DNA of 64,000 nt from Rhabdobacter roseus (GCF_014202275.1 NZ_JACHGF010000001.1:558001-622000), one strand, 5' to 3'. Shown: positions 17,782-27,123, counted from the first letter of the stretch. Made by a program: numbers and translations. The notes: generated by a model not told the origin, from the sequence alone.

Positions 17782-17824
17782 AAAATAAACCCCGGATTCT
17801 CGGAAGAGATCCGGGGTTTATTTT
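17782..17824. terminator. Bidirectional terminator between carA and the convergent gene
   Basis: A perfect 16-bp inverted repeat (17782-17797 with 17809-17824) has A-rich and T-rich ends and lies between two convergent genes. It can stop transcription from either side. Confidence 0.9.
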
Positions 17825-17836
17825 ATCCAGTTTCCA

Positions 17837-18574
17837 TTACAGATTTTTTTCAAGTACCTCTTTCAGTTCTGCCTCCGAAAGGTAGCCCGTGCCACGCCAG
17901 AGCAGCGGGCCTTTTCGGTATAAAAGCAGCACTGGGATTTCGGTAATTCCTAGTTGGTGGGCCAGTGATTGGTTCTGATCGTAATGGATCTTTTGGATGG
18001 TAACTTTTCCCTCGTATTCCAGCGCTAGTTTTTTCATGCTGGGTAACATTTTTACGCAGGGAGCGCACCAAGGCGCATAAAAGTCCACCAGAAGCAGCTG
18101 TTCGGAAGCTATGTGTTGCCGAAAAACTTCTTGGCTCATTCCTTGATTTTGGGAAGTGACTTTTGCGTCGGCTTCATCAATAGGCTTTCCGGCCGCCTGC
18201 CATTTCAAGTACCCACCCTGCATATCATATACTTCTGTAAAACCCTGTGCTACCAGTTTCTGGGCCGCGGCCGCGCTGCGCCCACCCGACAAACAATACA
18301 CGTACACGGGCTTGCTTTTGTCAAGTAGCGCGATTTTCTGCATAAAGTCGCTGCTGCGATAATCCATGTGCAGTGCCTGGGGTAGGTGCCCGTGGCGAAA
18401 TTCATCCCAAGTACGTACGTCTACCACCTGAACAGAAGCAGAAGCAGTGATTTTCTGGGCAAACGCATCAATATCCAGCGGTACCTGAGCCAAGCCGGGC
18501 CGCGATGCCAGTACTGAACAAAAAAATAACGTACTGTGCCATAAGTTAAAATAGGGAAGACTAATAGGTCGCAT
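17837..18574 (-). CDS. Exported rhodanese-thioredoxin fusion protein
   Basis: The 245-residue product begins with a probable signal peptide (hydrophobic residues about 12-29, ending GLAQ). A rhodanese domain follows at about residues 33-133, with active-site Cys94 in the loop CLSGGRS. A thioredoxin domain occupies about residues 145-245, with the redox pair Cys170-Cys173 in WCAPC and a cis-Pro segment ITEIPVLLL. This combination suggests periplasmic sulfur transfer or thiol reduction; the substrate is unknown. The gene converges with carA across a shared terminator and diverges from eno. Confidence 0.85.
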   Translation of the reverse strand: MRPISLPYFNLWHSTLFFCSVLASRPGLAQVPLDIDAFAQKITASASVQVVDVRTWDEFRHGHLPQALHMDYRSSDFMQKIALLDKSKPVYVYCLSGGRSAAAAQKLVAQGFTEVYDMQGGYLKWQAAGKPIDEADAKVTSQNQGMSQEVFRQHIASEQLLLVDFYAPWCAPCVKMLPSMKKLALEYEGKVTIQKIHYDQNQSLAHQLGITEIPVLLLYRKGPLLWRGTGYLSEAELKEVLEKNL

Positions 18575-18632
18575 CGGTTCGAAATTTATCCCATAATAAA
18601 GTTTGATCCGGGTGGTTCCCGAAAAATTTGCG

Positions 18633-18640
18633 TTATTTTG
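18633..18640 (+). promoter_or_regulatory. Possible -7 box for eno
   Basis: TTATTTTG differs from TAnnTTTG at one position and lies 45 bases before the eno ATG, in the divergent intergenic region. The nearest TTG upstream is 27 bases away. This is weak, position-based support. Confidence 0.3.
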
Positions 18641-18655
18641 TGGTGTTAAAATTAA

Positions 18656-19957
<1,302 letters not shown>

Positions 19958-19975
19958 GGTATATCCATAGTAACC

Positions 19976-20003
19976 AGCCGGGGCGTAAGCTCCGGCTTTT
20001 TTC
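19976..20003 (+). terminator. Terminator after eno
   Basis: A 9-bp stem (19976-19984 with 19989-19997, one G-T pair) with a GTAA tetraloop is followed by a run of T, 18 bases after the eno stop. Confidence 0.85.
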
Positions 20004-20022
20004 ACTTTCTTCCTCGACGCCT

Positions 20023-20370
20023 ATGCCACTCGTACTAAAATACGCCTCTCGTTGGCTGCGGTTTATATTCAAGTTCTATACAGGTACCTTCATCATATGG
20101 TTGGTGTGGATTTGCTTTCTGGATGACAACAACCTGATTGTAGTATGGACCAACCGGGCCAAGATGAAAGAACTGGAGAGTGAAAAAGAATACTACCAGG
20201 AAAAAATAGCCCAGGTAAAAAAGGAACGGGAAGAAGTATTCGGCAACCAAAAACTACTCGAGAAATGGGCGCGTGAAAAGTACTTCATGCGCAAACCTAC
20301 CGAAGACGTGTACGTGATCGTGGACGAGAATAATCAGCCCATTGAGAGCCGACTCAACGAGAACGATTAG
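20023..20370 (+). CDS. DivIC/FtsB-like septum formation initiator
   Basis: The 115-residue protein has one transmembrane segment near the N-terminus (about residues 16-34, FYTGTFIIWLVWICFL), followed by a coiled coil (about 45-80, ELESEKEYYQEKIAQVKKEREEVF). The typical ending AREKYFMRKPTEDVYVIV comes next. This is the build of the FtsB/DivIC family, which joins the FtsQLB divisome complex at midcell. Its place after eno is the same as in many bacteria, including E. coli relatives (eno near ftsB). Confidence 0.85.
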   Translation: MPLVLKYASRWLRFIFKFYTGTFIIWLVWICFLDDNNLIVVWTNRAKMKELESEKEYYQEKIAQVKKEREEVFGNQKLLEKWAREKYFMRKPTEDVYVIVDENNQPIESRLNEND

Positions 20371-20415
20371 CGTATTTATATTACAATAGATCCAGGTCTT
20401 TTATTTATCCCTTAA

Positions 20416-20910
20416 GTGATCAAAGTACTATTCGTCTGCTTGGGAAATATCTGCCGCTCGCCCGTGGCAGAGGGCGTATTTCGTAGCTTGATAGAAGCCC
20501 GCGGCCTACAGAATGCCATCCAGTGTGACTCGGCCGGTACCGCTTCGTACCACGTGGGTAGTCCGCCCGACCGGCGTATGTGCCAGGTGGCTGCGGCGCT
20601 GGGAGTGCCGCTCACGCACCAGGCCCGAAAGCTCAGTGGTGACGATTTTTATAACTACCAGTACATCATAGCCATGGATGAGGCTAACTTTGAAGACATA
20701 CGGCAGCAGAGTTACCGAAGTAGCGGATTCTATTATCCCGAAGACCAGCTATTTTTGTTTCGGGAATTTGACTCCGTCCCGGATGCGGGCCTGAGCGTTC
20801 CGGATCCGTACTACGAAGATATTTCGGTCTTTGAGGAAGTATTTGCCATAGTGCATCGGTGCGGTGAAAACCTCCTGGAATTTTTGGTAGAAAAGCACGG
20901 TTTGAAATAA
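20416..20910 (+). CDS. Low-molecular-weight protein tyrosine phosphatase
   Basis: The 164-residue protein has the family P-loop right at the start (VLFVCLGNICRSP, nucleophile Cys8) and the general-acid aspartate in SVPDPYY near the C-terminus. The start is a GTG at 20416; no ATG lies closer to the P-loop. It hydrolyses phosphotyrosine or small aryl phosphates in the cytoplasm. It follows the septum protein by 45 bases and may share its transcript. Confidence 0.93.
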   Translation: MIKVLFVCLGNICRSPVAEGVFRSLIEARGLQNAIQCDSAGTASYHVGSPPDRRMCQVAAALGVPLTHQARKLSGDDFYNYQYIIAMDEANFEDIRQQSYRSSGFYYPEDQLFLFREFDSVPDAGLSVPDPYYEDISVFEEVFAIVHRCGENLLEFLVEKHGLK

Positions 20911-20962
20911 AGAAAACGGGCTATTGGTAGCTCTTAACTCAGATTGAATTTTCCATAAGCAT

Positions 20963-22495
20963 ATGAATAAAAAAGTAATACTCATCATCATGGATGGCTG
21001 GGGCATTGCCAGGCCCGGCGAAGAAAACCGCTCGGCCGTTCTGGCGGCTCATACGCCCTTTTACGATAGCATTTTACAAAAGTACCCTCATAGTAAGCTG
21101 CAAGCTTCCGGGCTGGCCGTTGGGCTACCCGAAGGGCAAATGGGCAACTCCGAAGTAGGCCATACCAACCTGGGAGCGGGCCGCGTCGTGTACCAGGATC
21201 TGGTGAAGGTCAATAAGGCCGTTGAAGAAGGTACCTTGGCACAGGAGCTTCCGTTGAAAGAGGCGTTCACGTATGCCCTCACTCACAACAAGAAGGTCCA
21301 CTTCATCGGGTTAGTCTCCGACGGCGGGGTACATTCGCATATCAATCACCTGAAAGGACTTTGCAGCATTGCCCAGCAGGCCGGACTTTCCAAGGTATTT
21401 GTGCATGCCTTCACGGATGGTCGCGACTGTGACCCCAAGAGCGGCCTTGGGTTTTTGTCGGAGCTGGAACAGCACATGGCCCAAACGACCGGCAAGCTGG
21501 CCAGTATCACGGGGCGCTACTACGCCATGGACCGGGATAAACGCTGGGAACGGGTGAAACTCGCCTACGATGCCATGGTACGTGGCGAGGGGCTACACGT
21601 GGCTTCTGATGGCCTTCTGAACGCCGTACAGGCGTCTTACCAGGAAGGCGTGACCGACGAGTTCATTAAGCCGATTGTGGCCGTACAAGCGGATGGAATG
21701 CCCGTAGCGGTAATCGAAGAAGGCGATGTGGTACTTTGTTTTAACTTTCGCACGGACCGCGGCCGGGAAATTACGATGGCCCTCACCCAGCAGGATTTCC
21801 ACGAGCAGAACATGCACAAGCTGTCGCTCTACTACCTCACCATGACTAATTACGACGATACCTTCTCGAACGTAAAAGTCATTTTTGATAAAGACAACCT
21901 GAATAATACACTGGGAGAGGTACTTGAAAGAGCTGGGAAAAAACAGATTCGGATTGCCGAAACCGAAAAGTACCCCCACGTGACCTTTTTCTTCTCGGGC
22001 GGGCGTGAACTACCCTTTGAAGGCGAAAGCCGCCTGTTGTGCCCTTCACCCAAAGTAGCTACCTACGACCTGCAACCCGAGATGTCAGCCTACGACATTC
22101 GGGACGCTATTGTACCCGAGTTGGAAAAAGAAGAGGTCGATTTTGTGTGTCTAAACTTTGCCAACCCCGACATGGTAGGCCATACCGGCGACTTTGGAGC
22201 CGCCGTGAAAGCCTGCGAAACGGTGGATGCCTGCACCGAGGCCGTCGTAACTACGGGGCTGGCCCACGGCTATACCTCCATCATCATTGCCGACCACGGT
22301 AATTCCGACTACATGGTCAATGACGACGGAACGCCCAATACGGCGCACTCGCTCAACCTGGTACCCTGTATCCTGGTGGACAACGAGTACCGGTTACCTA
22401 CCAAGGATGGTAAATTAGCCGACATAGCACCTACGATCCTGGCCTTAATGGGCATCGAAAAACCCGAAGAGATGACCGGCGATAGCATCCTATAA
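20963..22495 (+). CDS. gpmI: 2,3-bisphosphoglycerate-independent phosphoglycerate mutase
   Basis: The 510-residue enzyme interconverts 3- and 2-phosphoglycerate. It is a member of the alkaline-phosphatase superfamily: the start KKVILIIMDGWG supplies metal-ligand Asp11, and the nucleophile Ser63 lies in GQMGNSEVGHTNLGAGR. Further ligand motifs are AFTDGRDCDPKSG, RYYAMDRDKRWER, DMVGHTG and IADHGNSDYM. It precedes enolase activity in glycolysis, matching the nearby eno gene. Confidence 0.98.
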   Translation: MNKKVILIIMDGWGIARPGEENRSAVLAAHTPFYDSILQKYPHSKLQASGLAVGLPEGQMGNSEVGHTNLGAGRVVYQDLVKVNKAVEEGTLAQELPLKEAFTYALTHNKKVHFIGLVSDGGVHSHINHLKGLCSIAQQAGLSKVFVHAFTDGRDCDPKSGLGFLSELEQHMAQTTGKLASITGRYYAMDRDKRWERVKLAYDAMVRGEGLHVASDGLLNAVQASYQEGVTDEFIKPIVAVQADGMPVAVIEEGDVVLCFNFRTDRGREITMALTQQDFHEQNMHKLSLYYLTMTNYDDTFSNVKVIFDKDNLNNTLGEVLERAGKKQIRIAETEKYPHVTFFFSGGRELPFEGESRLLCPSPKVATYDLQPEMSAYDIRDAIVPELEKEEVDFVCLNFANPDMVGHTGDFGAAVKACETVDACTEAVVTTGLAHGYTSIIIADHGNSDYMVNDDGTPNTAHSLNLVPCILVDNEYRLPTKDGKLADIAPTILALMGIEKPEEMTGDSIL

Positions 22496-22524
22496 ACGAT
22501 TCATGGCTCTTGTGTGTTAGCCTA

Positions 22525-22558
22525 GGTAGAGAACCCGGAGTGGGCTCTACCCTTTTTT
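22525..22558 (+). terminator. Terminator after gpmI
   Basis: A 7-bp stem (GGTAGAG 22525-22531 with CTCTACC 22545-22551) is followed by a run of T. It lies 30 bases after the gpmI stop codon. Confidence 0.75.
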
Positions 22559-22586
22559 AAAATTTCGCCAGTCCAGTCAACCTACT

Positions 22587-23147
22587 ATGCGGTACTTTCT
22601 TTTTTTGACCCTTTTTTTGTTAATTCTGGCTTGCCAAAATCCAGCCAAAGAGCAGGAAGAAGTAGCCGTGTATTATGATGTAAAAGGCTACGTAGAAGGG
22701 CAGATGGAACTGCTGGCTCGCGAGCAATCGACACTTACCAAGGCGATGCGCATTGGTACAGATTCGGAAAGTAAAACTACCTCAACGGCTAACTGGCAAC
22801 GGGAGCTGGCCCTTTTCTTACAGGCCGACATCAATAAACCAGCCTACCGCCTTAGCTACCTAATTGCCCGGCCCGATTCGCTCACCTACGAGTACACACT
22901 CCAGCCGGGCGAGGATTTACCCGTCCGGTATCTACGGGTGGAGCTGGATAAGTCGCAAGGACAGCCCGTGTACATTGAGGCGAAGCTACTGACGGAAAAC
23001 AAGCTCTACCAGTCTGAGAAGCAAATCTTGCTGCGTAGTGGCGAGGTGGCCGGAAAGTGGCAGGTGCAATCGTACCAGGTCAAAGGCTATCAGGAGCTAG
23101 CCATGACGGACCGGAAGCCCTTTGAAATTACCGCCAAGATTAACTGA
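22587..23147 (+). CDS. Lipoprotein of unknown function
   Basis: The 186-residue product starts with a lipoprotein signal peptide (MRYFLFLTLFLLILAC, lipidated Cys16 followed by QNPAKEQ). The remainder is hydrophilic with a beta-rich appearance and no motif I recognise. Segments such as YVEGQMELLAREQSTLTK and KWQVQSYQVKGYQELAMTDRKPFEITAKIN may help family searches. It is likely anchored in the periplasmic leaflet, since Lys/Asp-rich surface-export residues do not follow the Cys. It lies 46 bases before the M28 peptidase, with a tandem 16-bp duplication in the gap. Confidence 0.75.
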   Translation: MRYFLFLTLFLLILACQNPAKEQEEVAVYYDVKGYVEGQMELLAREQSTLTKAMRIGTDSESKTTSTANWQRELALFLQADINKPAYRLSYLIARPDSLTYEYTLQPGEDLPVRYLRVELDKSQGQPVYIEAKLLTENKLYQSEKQILLRSGEVAGKWQVQSYQVKGYQELAMTDRKPFEITAKIN

Positions 23148-23148
23148 T

Positions 23149-23180
23149 AAAGTACCCATCCTTTAAAGTACCCATCCTTT
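23149..23180. repeat. Perfect 16-bp tandem duplication containing AAGTACC
   Basis: The unit AAAGTACCCATCCTTT occurs twice with no spacer (23149-23164 and 23165-23180), in the gap between the lipoprotein and the M28 peptidase. Each unit carries one copy of the AAGTACC word that is over-represented in this window. Confidence 0.95.
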
Positions 23181-23193
23181 TGCCCTAAGAACC

Positions 23194-24696
23194 ATGACCA
23201 AGTACCTCCTTTATGCTGCCCTGCTCGTGTTGAGCACGGTACCTACTTTTGCTCAGCCAAAAGCGCCTTTGCCGGAATTTAGCCTTCAAAAAGCCAACTC
23301 GGAAGCACACATGCGTTTTTTGGCGGCCGATGAGCTTCAGGGGCGAAAGACGGGTGAAGCGGGCAATCTGGTGGCGGCCAGGTACCTGGCCGAGCAGTTT
23401 AGGAAGTACGGCCTGACCCCTGCTCCCGGACAAAGTACCTACTACCAAAAAGTACCCCTTGAGAAACTCGGAGAAAGCGGCACGGGAGAGATTGTAGCGG
23501 GTGGACAAACGCTGCCGTCCGGACAAGACTGGATCTTGATGGCGGGGGGCGCGGCGGAGCTGGAGGCACCGCTGGTGTACGCTGGGTATGGCCTTGAAAA
23601 CACCGCCAAAGGCTGGGACGACTACAAGGGCCTGGATGTAAAAGGTAAAATAGTACTTGTTCAGAGCGGTACTCCCGAAACCCAGACTCCCTCCGAAATG
23701 ATAGCCAGCTCAACCGAGAAACGCCACCTGGCGGCTCAAAAAGGAGCCTTGGCCGTAATAGAGCTTTTTAACACCTCCATTCCCTGGAACTACGTAACCA
23801 AGTACTTTGCGGGCGAACGGATTTCGTTGGCCGAAAAGACCAGTACCGGGCCGACCCTCCCTCATGCTTGGGTAAACGGAAAAGAAGCCAAGTGGACCCG
23901 CCTGTTTCGGGAGGTTCAATCCATAAAACTTACCACCCAGGGGCGCTCGATAAAACACGTCGATGGCTACAACGTGGCGGCCTACATTTCCGGTAGCGAT
24001 GCCAAGCTTAAGGAGCAGTACCTTTTGCTTACGGCTCATTATGACCACATTGGTATAGACAAACAGGGCGACAAAGCCGCCGCTGACCGCGATAGTATCT
24101 TCAACGGCGCGCGTGATAATGCCTTCGGCTGCGTGGCGTTGTTAGCCGCTGCCGAAGCATTGGCCAAGAACCCGCCGAAACGATCGGTGCTGATCGTGGC
24201 CGTCACCGGCGAAGAGGTGGGGCTGCTGGGTAGCCGGTACTACGCGAATAATCCGCTGCTTCCGTTGAACAAATGCGTCTTTAATTTTAATTCTGACGGC
24301 GCGGGCTATAACGATACGGGCGTAGTGGGCGTTATTGGGTTGGATCGGACGGGCGCTCGGGCCGAAATAGAGCGGGCTAGTAAAGCCTTTGGACTCGATG
24401 TGGTGGCTGATCCAGCACCCGAGCAGGGCCTTTTCGACCGCTCCGATAACGTAAACTTCGCCATTAAGGGCATTCCGGCTCCTACTTTCACGCCGGGCTT
24501 CCGCAAGTTTGACGAAGACATCATGAAGGACTACCACCAAGTATCAGACAATCCCGAAACGGTGGATTTCGACTACCTACTGAAGTTTTCTCAGGCCTAT
24601 GCTCACGCCGCCCGGCTTATCGCGGATCGTGCTCAGGCTCCCGCCTGGGTAAAAGGCGACAAATACGAGGAAGCCGCCAAGCAATTGTACAAGTAA
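23194..24696 (+). CDS. Secreted M28-family metallopeptidase
   Basis: The 500-residue protein has a signal peptide (MTKYLLYAALLVLSTVPTFAQ). A probable protease-associated insert lies at about residues 130-210 (APLVYAGYGLENTAKGWDDYKGLDVKGKIVLV). The M28 zinc-peptidase domain follows, with ligands His-Asp in TAHYDHIG, Asp in NGARDNAFG, the Glu-Glu pair in VTGEEVGLLG, Asp in FNSDGAGY and the last His in KDYHQVSD. It is probably an exported aminopeptidase acting in the periplasm or outside. The ARDNA form of the usual ADDNAS motif keeps the ligand Asp. Confidence 0.9.
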   Translation: MTKYLLYAALLVLSTVPTFAQPKAPLPEFSLQKANSEAHMRFLAADELQGRKTGEAGNLVAARYLAEQFRKYGLTPAPGQSTYYQKVPLEKLGESGTGEIVAGGQTLPSGQDWILMAGGAAELEAPLVYAGYGLENTAKGWDDYKGLDVKGKIVLVQSGTPETQTPSEMIASSTEKRHLAAQKGALAVIELFNTSIPWNYVTKYFAGERISLAEKTSTGPTLPHAWVNGKEAKWTRLFREVQSIKLTTQGRSIKHVDGYNVAAYISGSDAKLKEQYLLLTAHYDHIGIDKQGDKAAADRDSIFNGARDNAFGCVALLAAAEALAKNPPKRSVLIVAVTGEEVGLLGSRYYANNPLLPLNKCVFNFNSDGAGYNDTGVVGVIGLDRTGARAEIERASKAFGLDVVADPAPEQGLFDRSDNVNFAIKGIPAPTFTPGFRKFDEDIMKDYHQVSDNPETVDFDYLLKFSQAYAHAARLIADRAQAPAWVKGDKYEEAAKQLYK

Positions 24697-24720
24697 GAAG
24701 TACCTCTTCTCAGCAATACC

Positions 24721-24756
24721 CAAAGTACCCTGTGCACCTTGTGCCAGGGTACTTTG
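24721..24756. repeat. Inverted repeat of AAGTACCC words
   Basis: CAAAGTACCCTG (24721-24732) and its exact complement (24745-24756) form a 12-bp stem. The loop can fold further (GCAC 24734-24737 with GTGC 24741-24744). It lies 24 bases after the peptidase stop and could act as a transcript 3' end, although no T-run follows. Confidence 0.7.
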
Positions 24757-25197
24757 GTATATAGCCTCACGCGTTTTTTTTAACCCATCATAGTGTTACA
24801 GCGGGCCGTCCACTACTCCTACAAAATGGGGTATTTTTCTACAAGCGATGGAGTGGCAAAGCCTTCGCTACAAGTGCGTATCATACTCTCAAACTACCCT
24901 TTTTTATCCTTCTTTTGGCGGATCAAAGTACCCTCTGGTGGGCCTCTTTAAAGAGGTTTTTCTGTGCCATATTGCTTTCCAGGCGTTTTTAGCCACTATT
25001 TCCTTTGACCCAAAGTACCCTACCGCTTGATGCCTTAAACAGGTCGTAAAAAAGGTAGGTACCCAGCATGGCACAGATTTAGAACCTTAGTAAAGCCAAA
25101 CGGTAAATCAACCTATCAAATAGTGTTAGTAAGTGCAATATGCAAAACTGAATCTGTACACTTTCCCAGTCCATTATTAATCTAAACAGTCAATTCA
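24757..25197. other. Gene-poor intergenic stretch
   Basis: No convincing gene is present between the M28 peptidase hairpin and the coiled-coil gene. A 60-codon frame at 24848-25030 has no family resemblance and no start context. Three AAGTACC-type words occur (near 24927, 25014 and 25058). No clear promoter box for the downstream gene was found. Confidence 0.5.
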
Positions 25198-26148
25198 ATG
25201 CAAAACGACACACAGAAAAAACAGAGTGCAGCTTGGGCGGTGGTAGTTGTATTAGCAATAGCCACTGCTATGCTGGGTTTCTTGTTCATGCAACAAAGAC
25301 AAGAGCTAACGCACCAAGAAAGCGAAGTAGTTGAAAAAGCGCAGGAACTGGCTTCCACTCGAACCAAACTCGACTCACTGACGGCGGCTTTAGATCTCAA
25401 AATCGCCGAAGTTGAAAAACTAGGAGGTGACGTAGAGGAATTAAACAAAATGAAGGCTCAACTAGAAGCCGATAAGCTGGCCCTTAGCCGGAGCAAGAAA
25501 GTTGAAACGGGTAAGTACCTGGCCAAAATCAAAGAATACGAGCAATTTTTGGCCGAGAAAGATACCGAGATTGCCGAACTACGTGAGCAGAATCAAATGC
25601 TTCTGGCCTCGAACGATTCGTTGAATGTACACGTAGGTAGTTTAACTACGGAGCGCGAGCGACTGGTACAACGCCAAACCGAACTGGCGGATACGCTGAA
25701 TCTATTTACGGCTCAAAATCAGGAGCTCTCAGAGAAGGTTAGCCGGGCGGCTGCCTTGAAAGCCCAAAACCTGAAGATTCTGGCCGTAAATTCACGTGGT
25801 AAAGCCAAAGATAACGATGCCTATAAGGCAAAGCGGGTCGATAAACTTAAGTTTGTCTTCGACCTACCCGAAAACCCACTGACCAACCAGGATACCAAAG
25901 ATATTTACGTACGGGTACTTGATCCCGACGGAGCTATCCTTTCGGACGAGGCCATGGGTTCAGGAGCCTTCGAAGTGAACGGTCAGGAAACTCGATTTAC
26001 GGCACGTGAGTCAGTAGCCTACCAGAATAACAACCAGAAGGTAGAAATGGTCTACGATAATACCGCCCAATTCCGCCCCGGCAAGTACAGCGTAGAACTG
26101 TACGCCGAAGGCTACCGCATCGGAGGAGGTAATTTCGTGATTCGCTAA
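25198..26148 (+). CDS. Membrane-anchored coiled-coil protein
   Basis: The 316-residue protein has a short cytoplasmic N-terminus and one transmembrane helix (about residues 12-30, AAWAVVVVLAIATAMLGFLFM). A long coiled coil runs from about 31 to 190, rich in heptads such as LREQNQMLLASNDSLNVHV. A globular, probably beta-sandwich, C-terminal domain occupies about 215-316 (KLKFVFDLPENPLTNQDTKDIYVRVLDPDGAIL ... GKYSVELYAEGYRIGGGNFVIR). I do not recognise a named family with certainty. The build suggests an envelope scaffold projecting into the periplasm. It stands alone with its own terminator. Confidence 0.75.
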   Translation: MQNDTQKKQSAAWAVVVVLAIATAMLGFLFMQQRQELTHQESEVVEKAQELASTRTKLDSLTAALDLKIAEVEKLGGDVEELNKMKAQLEADKLALSRSKKVETGKYLAKIKEYEQFLAEKDTEIAELREQNQMLLASNDSLNVHVGSLTTERERLVQRQTELADTLNLFTAQNQELSEKVSRAAALKAQNLKILAVNSRGKAKDNDAYKAKRVDKLKFVFDLPENPLTNQDTKDIYVRVLDPDGAILSDEAMGSGAFEVNGQETRFTARESVAYQNNNQKVEMVYDNTAQFRPGKYSVELYAEGYRIGGGNFVIR

Positions 26149-26175
26149 AAATTTTAAGGTTAATACTTCATCAAC

Positions 26176-26206
26176 AAATGGCAGGTTCTTTGAGCCTGCC
26201 ATTTTT
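26176..26206 (+). terminator. Terminator after the coiled-coil gene
   Basis: AAATGGCAGG and CCTGCCATTT form a stem of 10 bp around a short loop, followed by T residues, about 30 bases after the stop codon. Confidence 0.85.
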
Positions 26207-26213
26207 ATGTTGT

Positions 26214-26240
26214 GAAAGTACCTATGAGATAGGTACTTTC
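26214..26240. repeat. 12-bp perfect inverted repeat of GTACC words
   Basis: GAAAGTACCTAT (26214-26225) and ATAGGTACTTTC (26229-26240) are exact complements separated by GAG, followed by AATTTTGTTT. The repeat overlaps the last codon of the minus-strand PPK2 gene and may help end transcripts arriving from either side. Confidence 0.85.
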
Positions 26241-27123
26241 AATTTTGTTTATGGATGATATCGATGAAGTGCTGGAGGTCGAGACTTCGCTTTTCGTCAA
26301 TCTCCGGAAAGTGCATCGATAGTTTACATAGTTCGGACACGATGATTTCTCCTACGGCCAGCCGCATGTTCTTTTTATCGTCGGCAGGTACTACGTACCA
26401 AGGGGCTTTTTTAGTAGCGGTGGCGTTGATACACTCTTCGTAAGCCTGCATGTAGGCATCCCACGAATCGCGCTCTTTGACGTCTCCTTCTTCAAACTTC
26501 CAATTTTTGGCGGGGTCTTCAATGCGTTGGATGAGCCGATCGGCCTGCTCTTTTTTAGAGACATTCAGAAAAAATTTAACGACGCGTATTCCGTTCCGGT
26601 ACAGGTACTTTTCCAGATTCGCGATGTCTTTGTAGCGCTGCTTCCAGACCTTGTTTAGGTCCGAGGTTAGCTCGGTGGGCAGGCGTTGCACGTTGGTCAG
26701 TATTTCGGGGTGTACTTTCACGACCAGTACTTCCTCGTAGTAGCTACGGTTAAAAATAGTGATCGAACCCCGTTGAGGAAGTATCCGGCTGGTCCGCCAA
26801 AGAAAATCATGGGCTAACTCTTCGTCATTCGGCCGCTTGAACGAGTGAATCCGCACCCCTACCGGATTGACGCCCGATAACACATGCTTGATGGTGCCGT
26901 CTTTGCCCGCCGCGTCCATAGCCTGAAAAATAACCAGCAAGCCGTAGCGGTTATGGGCATACATCATGCTTTGTAAGTCATCCAGTTCTTTTGTAAAGTC
27001 GGCCAGGAGCGCTTGGTACTCTTCCTTGCTTTCGTAGCTATCTTCGCAACGCGTTACTACGTCTTTTAGGCGAAATTTTCGGGTACCATCGTAGCGGTAA
27101 TCATCTAAGTTGTAGTCTGCCAT
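26239..27123 (-). CDS. ppk2: Polyphosphate kinase 2 family protein
   Basis: The 294-residue protein uses polyphosphate to phosphorylate nucleotides, a way to store and recover energy. It has the PPK2 Walker A segment FQAMDAAGKDGTIKHVLSG (about residues 67-85), the Walker B region ITIFNRSYYEEVLV, and the lid-like segment RIEDPAKNWKFEEGDVKERDSWDAY. The QAMDAAGKDGT form is like class III enzymes, which act on nucleoside mono- and diphosphates, but class assignment from sequence alone is tentative. It is followed upstream by rdgB on the same strand. Confidence 0.92.
   Translation of the reverse strand: MADYNLDDYRYDGTRKFRLKDVVTRCEDSYESKEEYQALLADFTKELDDLQSMMYAHNRYGLLVIFQAMDAAGKDGTIKHVLSGVNPVGVRIHSFKRPNDEELAHDFLWRTSRILPQRGSITIFNRSYYEEVLVVKVHPEILTNVQRLPTELTSDLNKVWKQRYKDIANLEKYLYRNGIRVVKFFLNVSKKEQADRLIQRIEDPAKNWKFEEGDVKERDSWDAYMQAYEECINATATKKAPWYVVPADDKKNMRLAVGEIIVSELCKLSMHFPEIDEKRSLDLQHFIDIIHKQN

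Noticed and set aside
23149-23180. Start of a CRISPR-like array
   Set aside because: Only two directly adjacent copies exist, with no spacers and no cas genes nearby.
24848-25030. Possible 60-codon gene in the gap before the coiled-coil gene
   Set aside because: No signal, motif or start context supports it; the region is rich in AAGTACC words and looks noncoding.
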